From the NCBI GenBank assembly GCA_016293225.1, contig JAEDEQ010000021.1:1-23610 (forward strand): a stretch of 23,610 nt of DNA. The letters run 5' to 3'. Under the pieces are notes generated by a model. That model worked only from the letters and a program-made list of their open reading frames with translations. It did not search any database and had not been told where the DNA came from. Position 1 is the first letter of the stretch; each line of letters opens with the position of its first letter. Shown here one piece after another: positions 7,785 through 15,613 of the stretch. The translations under genes were made by a program, and so were the position numbers. This DNA is from Clostridiaceae bacterium (GTDB lineage: Bacteria; Bacillota; Clostridia; Oscillospirales; Acutalibacteraceae).

Positions 7785-8678
7785 GTGAACGGTTTTGTTT
7801 TTGTTGATAAGCCTGAGGGCGACTCATCGTTTTTGGTGTGCGCAAAGGTCAGGCGCATTTTCTCCGCAAAAAAGAGCGGCCACACCGGCACTCTTGACCC
7901 TATGGCAACGGGCGCAATGGTTGTTGCTCTCTGTGCGGCAACGCGGTTTATTGAGCTTTTGCCGGAAACGGGCAAGGCATATAAAGCCGCTTTCCGTTTC
8001 GGGCTTGAGACCGATACGCTCGATATCACGGGGAACGTTCTTTCTTTTTGCGATGTCCCCGTGACTCAAAAGCAGCTTTCTTCCGTGCTTGAAAGGTTCC
8101 GGGGCGAAACAATGCAGCTTCCGCCGATGTATTCGGCGCTCAAAAAGAACGGCGTGCGCCTTTACGAGCTTGCACGCAGGGGTGAGGAAACCGAAAGGGA
8201 AGCGAGGAAGATAAATATATCGCAGCTTACACTTCTGTCCTATGACGAGGAAAAGCGCGAGGGCGAGCTTTACGTTGCCTGCTCTGCCGGAACCTATGTC
8301 CGCTCGCTGATTGCAGATATCGGCGAAGCGCTCGGAACAAAGGCCGTGATGACCGCGCTGCGGCGCACAAGCGCAAACGGCGTTGCTGTTGAAAAATGCC
8401 GCACACTTGAAGAGCTTGAAGCGCTCAAAAAGGCGGACGGGCTTTCCCGGGCGGTTGTTTCAATTCCGGACGCGCTCTCCTTTGAAAGGTTGACCGTCAG
8501 CGCAAAGCAGGCAAAGCGCTTTGCAAACGGCGGCGAGCTTTTTCTTGAAAGAATCAATAAAACTGTTTCAGATGAAACGCTTTACAGCATATTTTCGCCC
8601 GAAAACGAATTTCTGGGCGTCGGCGTCACCGATTTTTCATCGGGACTGCTCAAGCCGAAAAAAATAATCGGCAGATAA
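7785..8678 (+). CDS. truB: tRNA pseudouridine(55) synthase TruB
   Basis: This 297-residue enzyme isomerises uridine 55 in the T loop of tRNAs. The catalytic motif GHTGTLDPMATG lies at about 32-43, with Asp38 as the nucleophile. Other family motifs are KAYKA, the PPMYSALKKNGVRLYELAR segment, and CSAGTYVRSLIADIG in the middle. The C-terminal region (about 230-297) corresponds to the PUA-like tail. It starts at GTG 7785, with AAAGGAGAA eight bases upstream. It follows nrnA after 29 bases and precedes ribF. Confidence 0.96.
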   Translation: MNGFVFVDKPEGDSSFLVCAKVRRIFSAKKSGHTGTLDPMATGAMVVALCAATRFIELLPETGKAYKAAFRFGLETDTLDITGNVLSFCDVPVTQKQLSSVLERFRGETMQLPPMYSALKKNGVRLYELARRGEETEREARKINISQLTLLSYDEEKREGELYVACSAGTYVRSLIADIGEALGTKAVMTALRRTSANGVAVEKCRTLEELEALKKADGLSRAVVSIPDALSFERLTVSAKQAKRFANGGELFLERINKTVSDETLYSIFSPENEFLGVGVTDFSSGLLKPKKIIGR

Positions 8679-8697
8679 AAGCGTAACAAAAATCATA

Positions 8698-8716
8698 CCT
8701 ATTTTTCAATAGGAGG
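8698..8716 (+). promoter_or_regulatory. ribF ribosome binding site partly held in a small hairpin
   Basis: AGGAGG at 8711-8716 is a strong Shine-Dalgarno that fixes the TTG at 8724 as the ribF start. CCTAT (8698-8702) can pair with ATAGG (8709-8713), covering the first half of this site. The stem has only five pairs, so any effect on translation is speculative. Confidence 0.4.
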
Positions 8717-8723
8717 GTCTGAG

Positions 8724-9671
8724 TTGTTTATAACGGACAAAAAACTGTGCGGCGACTGCCTTTTGGCTCTCGGAAATTTTGACGGTATCCACAAGGGACA
8801 CAGAGCCGTGCTCCAAAAAGCATTGAGGGAAGCAAAGGCGCGCGGCCTTGTTCCGGCGGTTCTGCTGTTTGACGAGCACCCCAAAAAGGTGCTTTTCGGC
8901 TCCGCTCCCCCGCAGCTTATCACAAAAAGCGATAAGGAAAGTCAGCTTTCGCAGATGGGCTTTTCGCTTGTCACCGTCCCTTTTTCCGAGATTCAAAACC
9001 TTTCCTGCAGGGAATTTTTGACAAAGATTTATTGTTCGCTTAATGTCCGCGCGATATCCTGCGGATATAACTACCGTTTCGGAAAGGACGCAAAAGGCGA
9101 CGCCGGAACGCTTGAAAAGGAATGTAAAAACTTAGGAATAGCTCTTTTTGTTGCAAAGGAGCAGAAATATAAAAACGAGCCTGTCAGCTCCACGCGCATA
9201 CGCGCCGCTCTGATGAACGGAGAAGTCTGGGAAGCGAACGCAATGCTCGGCAGGGAGTTTTCCTATTGCCTTGAGGTTGTCAGCGGCGACAGGCGCGGAA
9301 GACTGCTCGGCTTTCCGACTATCAATCAGTTCTTTCCGGAAAATTTTGTAAGGCTCAGGCGCGGCGTTTACGTTTCAAAGGTCTGCCTTTCCGGTCGCAG
9401 CTACGCAGGCGTTACGAATATCGGCGTGCGCCCGACTGTTGACGGCGAAAGCTTCCGGAGCGAAACCTGTATTCTCGGCTTTTCTGGCGATCTTTACGGC
9501 GCAAGGGTCGAGGTTTTTCTGCTGGACTTTTTGCGCGATGAACAAAAATTTGACAGTATTGACGCTCTGACGCAGGCAATAGGCCGCGACGCCGCAAGAG
9601 CCGTTGAAATTTTTAACCGTTTTGAACAAGACCGAACAAAGGAAGAAAAAAATGAACAAGTTAAATGTTAA
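8724..9671 (+). CDS. ribF: Bifunctional riboflavin kinase/FAD synthetase RibF
   Basis: This 315-residue enzyme phosphorylates riboflavin to FMN and adenylates FMN to FAD. The N-terminal nucleotidyltransferase domain has LGNFDGIHKGHRAVL (about 16-30) and a VSSTRIR motif (about 153-159). The C-terminal kinase domain contains GRLLGFPTINQ, the RRGVYV segment, NIGVRPTVDG, and the FLRDEQKFDS end motif. The start is TTG at 8724, the first start after a strong AGGAGG. The last 20 bases overlap the ATG of the downstream HAD gene. No FMN riboswitch is visible upstream, as expected inside an operon. Confidence 0.95.
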   Translation: MFITDKKLCGDCLLALGNFDGIHKGHRAVLQKALREAKARGLVPAVLLFDEHPKKVLFGSAPPQLITKSDKESQLSQMGFSLVTVPFSEIQNLSCREFLTKIYCSLNVRAISCGYNYRFGKDAKGDAGTLEKECKNLGIALFVAKEQKYKNEPVSSTRIRAALMNGEVWEANAMLGREFSYCLEVVSGDRRGRLLGFPTINQFFPENFVRLRRGVYVSKVCLSGRSYAGVTNIGVRPTVDGESFRSETCILGFSGDLYGARVEVFLLDFLRDEQKFDSIDALTQAIGRDAARAVEIFNRFEQDRTKEEKNEQVKC

Positions 9672-10332
9672 AGCAGTGTTTTTTGATTTTGACGATACCC
9701 TGCAAAGCAGGAAAGGCGCCTACCGCATCTATTGCGAAAATTTTCTGACCAAGTATTTTCCGCACATTTCAAACGAGGAAAGAGAAAAAAAGCTTGGTGA
9801 AATGGAGGAGCACGTTGACGGCGGCTATAAGGACAGGGAGGTCTATTTTCCGGAGCTTATAAAGCTCTGGAACTGGAAAAACCATCCGCCGATGCAGGAG
9901 CTTTACGACTCCTTTAACTATGATTACGGAAAAAACGTAGATATGCTTCCCGGGGCAGTCGATGTCCTCAAGGAGGTCAAACGCCGCGGCTATATCCTCG
10001 GCGCAATAACAAACGGCGTGTCCTCTTTGCAGAATCTTAAGCTTGACACGGCCGGGATAAGAGACCTTTTTGACGTTGTTGTGGTTTCGGGCGATATCGG
10101 CATATATAAGCCCGACCGCCGCATTTTTGACGAGGCGGTAAAACGCGCCGGAGTCAAAAACGAAGAAAGCCTTTTTGTCGGCGATCACCCGGTTAACGAT
10201 ATTGAGGGCGCACTCGGCGCAGGAATGCAGGTTATAAGAATGAATTACGGCGATTTCAAGGGCAAGGGACTCGGCAAGGCGGGCGTTGCCGCCGAGCTTG
10301 AGGATATCCGCGACGTTTTGAAATATATTTGA
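9652..10332 (+). CDS. HAD-superfamily hydrolase (YjjG/pyrophosphatase-like)
   Basis: This 226-residue protein has all four HAD motifs: FFDFDDT (10-16, Asp12 nucleophile and Asp14 acid/base), TNG in the middle, the lysine of the IYKPDRRIF segment, and VGDHPVNDIEGA for Mg2+ binding. The helical cap between motifs I and II fits a class I HAD enzyme such as the YjjG-type nucleotidases or small-metabolite phosphatases. The substrate cannot be read from sequence. The ATG at 9652 has AAAGGAAG upstream and overlaps the end of ribF by 20 bases, so it is translationally linked to flavin synthesis; an FMN or nucleotide phosphatase is possible but unproven. Confidence 0.85.
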   Translation: MNKLNVKAVFFDFDDTLQSRKGAYRIYCENFLTKYFPHISNEEREKKLGEMEEHVDGGYKDREVYFPELIKLWNWKNHPPMQELYDSFNYDYGKNVDMLPGAVDVLKEVKRRGYILGAITNGVSSLQNLKLDTAGIRDLFDVVVVSGDIGIYKPDRRIFDEAVKRAGVKNEESLFVGDHPVNDIEGALGAGMQVIRMNYGDFKGKGLGKAGVAAELEDIRDVLKYI

Positions 10333-10360
10333 TATTCTTATCGGAAAAGGAGAAATTGAA

Positions 10361-12196
10361 GTGATTTGTAACCACTGTTTTTCGCAAATACCCGACGGCG
10401 AAAGCGTTTGCCCCTTTTGTAAAAAGAGAGTCGCTCAAAAGCGATTTCAGATAAACATACCCGAAGAAAAACTGAACGAGGAGTTCCCCGTGCGCCGGGA
10501 CGAAGCCGCGCCTGCCGCAGCAAAGGAGCAGACCGCGCCGCAGGTGCAAAGCGGGGAAAAAAAGCAGCCCGCTCCCGAAACGGCCGCGTTGAACAAAGAA
10601 GCCGTTCAAAAGGCGGAAAAGCCGCAGCCTTCTCCGGAAACCCAAAAGCCCGAAGCGCTTTCAGCCTTGCCGCAGCAAAAAACGGCGGCTCCAAAGGCGC
10701 CCGAGGCAAAAAAGCCTGCCGTCTCCGCCGCAAAGGTGAGCCTTGCCGCGGAAAAAAAGGAGAAAAAGGCGAGGGCTGTTGTGCTTTCAATCTGCTCGCT
10801 GTGCGCGGCGGCAATGATTGCGCTGACCTTTGTCAGCAAGTATACGGACGTTTTCAAAACCTCCGGCGCCGCGGTCAAAACGGTTGCGCTTTCAGGCTTC
10901 ACCCACGGCGAAAAGGGCTCGTTTGAGGGCTACGCCGGATTTTTCCCGGCCTTTTTCAAAATCGGCTTTAACCTCAGCGAAATGACTCAGGAAAAGCTGC
11001 TTGAAATGATGCAGCCGCAAAGCGCGGACGGGCTTTACTCAGCCTTTTTCAAGCCTGCGGACGTTGTTACCGACAAGGCGGATCCGGCAGAGCGCTTTAA
11101 AAGCGGCGAGGGCTACAGCTATTGTAAAATTAAAAAAGAGGACGTTGAAAAAATCCTGTCAAATCTCGGTCGGCAGGCGGTGAACTGCGCAAACGGCAGG
11201 GAGTATTACTATTATAACGGCTATTACTATTTTGCCGCCGAAAGCACTCAAAAGCAGACCAAGCTTTCCTATTCGGTAGACATTGCCTCCTCAAAGCGCA
11301 CTGATGACGGAAAGTATTACGTTCAGTGCGACTTTACAGCAGTAAGCGGCGAAAAAAAGACAGTTTACTGCCTTGTTTCAATGGAAAAGAGCGATGAGGG
11401 CAACAAATGGAGCCTGCTTGAGCTTTCCCTGAAGCCGCTTTTTTCGAGCGACGGAGTCAAAATAGCATCTGAAAAGCAGGAGACTCTGAGCTATGAGATC
11501 AAGCGCAAAAGCATTGCCGCAAAGACCAAAAAAGGCGTCCTTTTTGCAAACTATATCATCGAATATCCCGTTTTCAGCGCCGCAGATGACGATGAAAAGG
11601 GAAAAAGCGCCGCCGCAACGCTCAATACGCTTTATAACGATATGATTTCAAAGTATCAGACAAAAGCAAAAAAGGCGGACTCGCTATACAGCAGATATCT
11701 CAAAAAGGGCGGAAAGAAAAAGAATCTGCCCGCATATATCTATGTGTCCTCAGAGGTTGTCTATAACCAAAACGGCTATATCTCGCTGCTTGAGGAAACG
11801 AACGAGTATCTCCCGATTGAAAAGCAGGCCGAACCGGCGGAGCAGACGGAGGAAACCGCATCCTTGGAGGAAAAGCCGGCATTGCTTTTCCCGACCACTT
11901 CCTTTGACGCATATACGCTCGACGTTTCGGTGGGCGAATTTGTTAAAAAGGACAGCGTCCTCGGCAAGGACTATGTCAGCGTTCAGCAGAAGCTGTTTGA
12001 GCTTTACTTTAAGAGTCGTAACGGCGATGACAGCGAAGTACCCGCGGATACCGAAAATATCGGTCAGCTGATAAGCTCCTCGGCGTGGTGCGTTTCGCAG
12101 AACGGAGTGCTGTTCAACTTCATCGACCCGGACGGCTATAACGACAGCATTGTTCTTTCCTACGGCGACATTTCCGACGCGGAACTGAAATTCTGA
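10361..12196 (+). CDS. Zinc-ribbon membrane protein with large extracytoplasmic domain, function unknown
   Basis: This 611-residue protein starts at GTG 10361, with AAAAGGAGAAATT upstream. The N-terminus is a zinc ribbon with Cys3, Cys6, Cys17 and Cys20. Residues about 45-135 are a low-complexity Ala/Pro/Lys/Glu/Gln linker. One hydrophobic segment at about 139-159 is the likely membrane anchor, with the zinc ribbon inside. The remaining ~450 residues are probably outside and carry a tyrosine-rich stretch at 281-290 (EYYYYNGYYY) and a second acidic linker (about 485-505). This layout is common in Firmicute zinc-ribbon membrane proteins of unknown function. It sits between the HAD gene and a four-TM protein in the same operon. 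Confidence 0.75.
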   Translation: MICNHCFSQIPDGESVCPFCKKRVAQKRFQINIPEEKLNEEFPVRRDEAAPAAAKEQTAPQVQSGEKKQPAPETAALNKEAVQKAEKPQPSPETQKPEALSALPQQKTAAPKAPEAKKPAVSAAKVSLAAEKKEKKARAVVLSICSLCAAAMIALTFVSKYTDVFKTSGAAVKTVALSGFTHGEKGSFEGYAGFFPAFFKIGFNLSEMTQEKLLEMMQPQSADGLYSAFFKPADVVTDKADPAERFKSGEGYSYCKIKKEDVEKILSNLGRQAVNCANGREYYYYNGYYYFAAESTQKQTKLSYSVDIASSKRTDDGKYYVQCDFTAVSGEKKTVYCLVSMEKSDEGNKWSLLELSLKPLFSSDGVKIASEKQETLSYEIKRKSIAAKTKKGVLFANYIIEYPVFSAADDDEKGKSAAATLNTLYNDMISKYQTKAKKADSLYSRYLKKGGKKKNLPAYIYVSSEVVYNQNGYISLLEETNEYLPIEKQAEPAEQTEETASLEEKPALLFPTTSFDAYTLDVSVGEFVKKDSVLGKDYVSVQQKLFELYFKSRNGDDSEVPADTENIGQLISSSAWCVSQNGVLFNFIDPDGYNDSIVLSYGDISDAELKF

Positions 12197-12258
12197 GCAA
12201 CCGCTGATTTGCCGCAGGTGGAGTTACATATCATCAACGGAGAAAAGGAGTACCGGAA

Positions 12259-12807
12259 ATGAGTAATAACCGCATAAAGCTTTTCAAGGTTTTCAGAATA
12301 CTTGCGGCCGTTTGCGCGGCGTGCTGCGGACTGTTCATGCTGACGGCGCTTGTCACCTTCGGCCCCATGCTTTTTATCAAAGGGAACCTGACCGTTGAAG
12401 CGGGCGGTCTGCTCGGCTTTTTCATTGATGTTATCAAGGAGGGAGAAAACCCGATAAAATCGAGCGATCTTGTTTTGTCCGTCCTGCCGCGCTTTTCGGC
12501 TCTGCTTTTGCTTTTCGTCTTTTTTATCAAAGCGGCTCTCTCGCTTAAAAGGGCGGAAAGGGAGGAGGAAGCGCATTTCCCCTCGGCAAAAAAGAGCCTG
12601 CGTTCGCTTGCGGTAACGTCGTTTCTGCTTGTGCTGATACCGTCGGTGCTTACGCGCGTTGCGCAGAACATCGTCTCGCCTTTCTTTTTCAACATTACCG
12701 GGACTGACCGCACAGGCTGGCTGATACTGGGCCTTGCGCTTCTGTTTTTCTCGTTTCTTGTCCCGGAGAAAAGTAAAAATAACAATTCTACGGAGGAACA
12801 GATATGA
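12259..12807 (+). CDS. Four-transmembrane hypothetical protein
   Basis: I do not recognise this 182-residue protein. Hydrophobic segments lie at about 12-40, 70-95, 114-136 and 152-168, separated by a charged loop (KRAEREEE, about 97-104), with a hydrophilic asparagine/glutamate-rich tail (about 171-182). It has no visible signal peptidase site or catalytic motif, so it is probably an integral membrane protein with four helices. AAAAGGAG precedes the ATG. Its stop overlaps the next start as ATGA at 12804-12807, so it is translationally coupled to the flavodoxin-like gene. Confidence 0.7.
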   Translation: MSNNRIKLFKVFRILAAVCAACCGLFMLTALVTFGPMLFIKGNLTVEAGGLLGFFIDVIKEGENPIKSSDLVLSVLPRFSALLLLFVFFIKAALSLKRAEREEEAHFPSAKKSLRSLAVTSFLLVLIPSVLTRVAQNIVSPFFFNITGTDRTGWLILGLALLFFSFLVPEKSKNNNSTEEQI

Positions 12808-13289
12808 CAGCAATAGTTTACACCACCAACGCCGGCTCAACCGAAAGATACGCAAAAATGCTCGGGGAAAAAACGGGCTGCGCCGTCTACGAGCTTTCCG
12901 GCGGCAATGTGCCTGAAAACGCCGAGGTTGTCTATTTCGGCTGGGTAATGGCAGGCGATATTCAGGGTCTTTCCGAAGCGCGCAAAAAGTTCGGCTCTCT
13001 CAAAGCGGTGGCAGCCGTGGGAATGATGCCGGGCGAAAACTCAAAAAAGGAGATCGCCGAAAAGAATGCGGTTACCGAACCGTTCTTTTATCTGCCGGGA
13101 GCGTTCAACCTGAAAAAGCTGCGCGGAATGTATAAAATGATGATGAGTATGATGCTGCGCGTGATGAAGGGCAAGGTCAAGGAGAGCGGTGACGCGGACG
13201 ACAAGCGTGCGCTTGAGCTTTTTGAAAACGGCTTTGACGCAGTGAAAGAGGAAAACCTTGCTCCCGTTATCGAATTTTTGCAGCAGTGA
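12804..13289 (+). CDS. Flavodoxin-like protein
   Basis: This 161-residue protein begins IVYTTNAGSTERYAKML (about residues 4-20), the phosphate-binding loop pattern of flavodoxins (T-x-x-G-x-T). Next comes VVYFGWVMAGDIQG (about 47-60), equivalent to the second flavin-contacting loop. A methionine- and lysine-rich helix (about 108-130) follows, which departs from classical flavodoxin. It probably binds FMN and carries electrons or acts as a flavodoxin-fold reductase; the redox partner is unknown. Lying a few genes after ribF, it could use FMN made by the same operon, which is inference. It is the last gene before the terminator at 13323. Confidence 0.75.
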   Translation: MTAIVYTTNAGSTERYAKMLGEKTGCAVYELSGGNVPENAEVVYFGWVMAGDIQGLSEARKKFGSLKAVAAVGMMPGENSKKEIAEKNAVTEPFFYLPGAFNLKKLRGMYKMMMSMMLRVMKGKVKESGDADDKRALELFENGFDAVKEENLAPVIEFLQQ

Positions 13290-13322
13290 TATACATAAAA
13301 ACCGTAACAACAAACGAATAAA

Positions 13323-13371
13323 GGCGGCGCACGTTTTTGAAAAAGCTAATGTGCGCCGCCTGTGTTTTTTT
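13323..13371 (+). terminator. Rho-independent terminator of the rimP operon
   Basis: GGCGGCGCAC (13323-13332) pairs perfectly with GTGCGCCGCC (13351-13360), followed by TGTG and a run of seven to eight T residues (to 13371). It lies 33 bases after the flavodoxin-like stop and ends an apparent transcript of nearly 12 kb. Confidence 0.9.
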
Positions 13372-13393
13372 CGCTCTTTTGCCGCGATTTTGC

Positions 13394-13460
13394 AAAAAAA
13401 GCACGTCCGGAAATGCTTATCAAAACAAAAGGTCATTTCGATAAGCACGCCCGGACGCGC
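13394..13460 (-). terminator. Long-hairpin terminator of the XRE regulator gene
   Basis: On the minus strand the arms at 13451-13460 and 13401-13410 (CCGGACG core) and the inner arms at 13440-13447 and 13414-13421 (TGCTTATC) pair with small internal loops and an 18-base apical loop. Seven T residues follow (complement of 13394-13400), giving a canonical terminator for the gene ending at 13491. The two-part stem is longer than needed for termination. Confidence 0.75.
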
Positions 13461-13490
13461 CTGAATGTTTTTGTCGAATAAAGTAAGTTC

Positions 13491-13736
13491 TTATTCCTTT
13501 CCGACAAGCCAGTTGATTGAAACGCCGAGAACGTCAGCGATAGCAACAAGCTCATAGTCGTTTACGCTTCTGATCTGTCCTTCAAGCTTTGAAAGACCCG
13601 ATGCGGTAAGCTCAACGCCTTTGATCTGAAGCTGAGTGAGCAGGTCAATCTGCTTCATGCCGAGTTCTTTTCTCTTGGCTTCGATCTTTGCGCCAACCAT
13701 GTTGCGCGTTCCAAGTGCCTGTTTTCTGATTCTCAT
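13491..13736 (-). CDS. Cro/CI-type (XRE) helix-turn-helix regulator
   Basis: This 81-residue protein is almost entirely an HTH_3 domain: VGAKIEAKRKELGMKQIDLLTQL (about 14-36) forms helices 1-2, and TASGLSKLEGQIRSV (about 44-58) contains the recognition helix. It ends with ADVLGVSINWLVGKE, typical of the family. The basic N-terminus (MRIRKQALGTRN) is an extension before the domain. AGGGGTGTG lies upstream of the ATG at 13736. It is a lone gene with its own promoter, operator-like palindrome and terminator, so it is probably autoregulated; its other targets are unknown. Confidence 0.88.
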   Translation of the reverse strand: MRIRKQALGTRNMVGAKIEAKRKELGMKQIDLLTQLQIKGVELTASGLSKLEGQIRSVNDYELVAIADVLGVSINWLVGKE

Positions 13737-13796
13737 TAAAAATCACACCCCTAAAAAATTTGACGAATAATTCAAACTTGAACAATCATCATGCTT

Positions 13797-13826
13797 AATG
13801 TTATCATAACATTTACTTTTTGTCAA
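13797..13826 (-). promoter_or_regulatory. Promoter and operator-like palindrome of the XRE gene
   Basis: Minus strand: -35 TTGACA at 13826-13821, a 17-base spacer, and a weaker -10 TAACAT at 13803-13798. A perfect palindrome, AATGTTAT-C-ATAACATT at 13797-13813, covers the -10, so a bound repressor would block RNA polymerase. A second small dyad, TTCAA-AC-TTGAA, lies at 13771-13782 in the leader. Autorepression is inferred. Confidence 0.6.
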
Positions 13827-14155
13827 TTAAAAGTGTAATATTTTTTCAAATTGTAAAATCAAATAATATTGATTCAACGGAATAATAGTTGTGTATTTCG
13901 ACTAAAACCGACAAATCGTTATGACAAAACAAATCGATTCTCAAAATAATAGCAGCAAAAATATAAAAGCGCAGCACTTTATTTAAATCGGCGGTGCTAT
14001 TGCAAAGACCTTTTGCCGCTTTTTTTGCACAAAGGGCTTTAAATCGGTGCAAAATAGGAGTATACTGATTTATAACCGCAGCCGAAGCAGCATTCTGCAC
14101 GGGCAAAAGCAACAGCTCGGTTTATGAACACTATTTCATCACAGGGGGAAGTATA
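13827..14155. promoter_or_regulatory. A/T-rich intergenic region and promoter of the NAPRT operon
   Basis: No credible gene is seen here. A probable plus-strand promoter is TTTAAA (14038-14043), a 17-base spacer and TATACT (14061-14066). A dyad TTGCAC (14025-14030)/GTGCAA (14047-14052) flanks the -35, and TTTAAATCGG occurs twice, at 13982-13991 and 14038-14047. CTTTTGCC near 14011 is complementary to GGCAAAAG near 14102. These look like possible regulator sites for NAD salvage, but I cannot match them to a known repressor or riboswitch. Confidence 0.45.
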
Positions 14156-15613
14156 ATGGGCAATACTCTGAAAGAAAGAAACCTCACAATGCTCACCGAT
14201 TTTTATGAGCTTTCAATGGCAAACGGCTATTTCTGCAACGGAATCGGCGATAAGATTACCTGGTTCGATATGTTTTTCCGCCAGGTACCCGATGACGGCG
14301 GCTTTGCAATCATGGCCGGTCTGCGCCAGCTCATAGATTATCTTGAAAACCTCTGCTTCACTCAGAAGGATATTGAAATGCTGCGCAAAAAAGGGTTCAA
14401 TGAGGACTTCCTTTCCTATCTTGCGAATTTTAAATTCAGCTGCGACGTCTGGGCAATACCGGAGGGTACGGTAATTTTTCCGGGTGAGCCCATAGTCACC
14501 GTCCGCGGTCCCGTGATTCAGGCTCAGCTTATTGAAACAATGGTGCTTCTTACCGTTAATCATCAGAGTCTTATTGCAACAAAGGCCAACAGAATAAAGC
14601 GCGCCGCAGGAAACCGCAGCGTCATGGAGTTCGGCTCGCGCAGGGCGCAGGGCTATGACGGCGCAATATACGGCGCAAGAGCCGCTTATATCGGAGGTTT
14701 CGACGCCACTGCCTGCACCATTGACGAGCGCGATTACGGCGTTCCTGCCGTCGGCACAATGGCTCACAGCTGGGTTCAGCTTTTTGATTCTGAGCTTGAG
14801 GCCTTTTGCGCCTATGCGCGCCAGTATCCCGACCAGTGTACTCTCCTTGTTGATACCTATAATGTGCTCAAATCCGGCGTTCCGAACGCTATTGAGGCGT
14901 TCAAAAGGGAGGTTCTTCCCCGCGGCTTCAGACCGCAGGGTATCCGCATTGACAGCGGCGATATCACCTATCTTTCAAAAAAAGCGCGGAAAATGCTTGA
15001 TGACGCAGGCTTCCCCGACTGCAAGATTGTTGCAAGCAATTCGCTTGACGAAAATATAATCCGTGATATGCTCATTCAGGGCGCAAAGCTTGACTCCTTC
15101 GGCGTTGGCGAAAGGCTTATTACCGCAGCGTCAGCACCCGTTTTCGGCGGTGTTTACAAAATCTCCGCCGTTGAGGAAAACGGCGTACCCGTGCCGAGGA
15201 TAAAGCTGAGCGAAAATGTTTCAAAAATCACCACTCCCTGCGCCAAAAAGGTATACAGGCTCTATGACAACGAGACGGGCAAGGCGCTTGCAGATGTTGT
15301 TACCCTTTTTGACGAGGTTATCGAATCCGGCAAGCCGTATGAAATCTTTGACCCCGTTTACACATGGAAGCGCAAGGTGCTTGATAACTTTACGGCAAAG
15401 GAGCTTCACGTCAAGATTTTTGAAAGCGGCAAAAAAATCTATAACAGCCCCGATATCAAGGATATAAAGGAATACTGCGCCGCGCAGGTGGACACCCTTT
15501 GGGACGAGGTCAAGCGTTTTGAAAATCCGCATAAATACTATGTTGACCTTTCGCAGAAGCTCTGGGAGGAAAAACAGAGGCTGCTTGACGAATACTCGGT
15601 CAAGGATCGCTGA
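14156..15613 (+). CDS. pncB: Nicotinate phosphoribosyltransferase
   Basis: This 485-residue enzyme makes nicotinate mononucleotide from nicotinate and PRPP in the Preiss-Handler NAD salvage pathway. The N-terminus has LTMLTDFYELSMANGYF (about 10-26). The core carries FGSRRAQGYDGA (159-170), GTMAHSW (200-206) and IRIDSGDI (263-270), the usual substrate and PRPP-site motifs, followed by a C-terminal region to residue 485. Length is normal for the family. The GGGGGAAG site at about 14144-14151 sets the ATG at 14156. Its TGA stop shares one base with the ATG of the next gene (TGATG), suggesting coupling. Confidence 0.95.
   Translation: MGNTLKERNLTMLTDFYELSMANGYFCNGIGDKITWFDMFFRQVPDDGGFAIMAGLRQLIDYLENLCFTQKDIEMLRKKGFNEDFLSYLANFKFSCDVWAIPEGTVIFPGEPIVTVRGPVIQAQLIETMVLLTVNHQSLIATKANRIKRAAGNRSVMEFGSRRAQGYDGAIYGARAAYIGGFDATACTIDERDYGVPAVGTMAHSWVQLFDSELEAFCAYARQYPDQCTLLVDTYNVLKSGVPNAIEAFKREVLPRGFRPQGIRIDSGDITYLSKKARKMLDDAGFPDCKIVASNSLDENIIRDMLIQGAKLDSFGVGERLITAASAPVFGGVYKISAVEENGVPVPRIKLSENVSKITTPCAKKVYRLYDNETGKALADVVTLFDEVIESGKPYEIFDPVYTWKRKVLDNFTAKELHVKIFESGKKIYNSPDIKDIKEYCAAQVDTLWDEVKRFENPHKYYVDLSQKLWEEKQRLLDEYSVKDR

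Noticed and set aside
13846..14112. Minus-strand 88-residue open frame between the XRE and pncB genes
   Set aside because: No ribosome binding site, no recognisable domain, and it overlaps the probable pncB promoter region.
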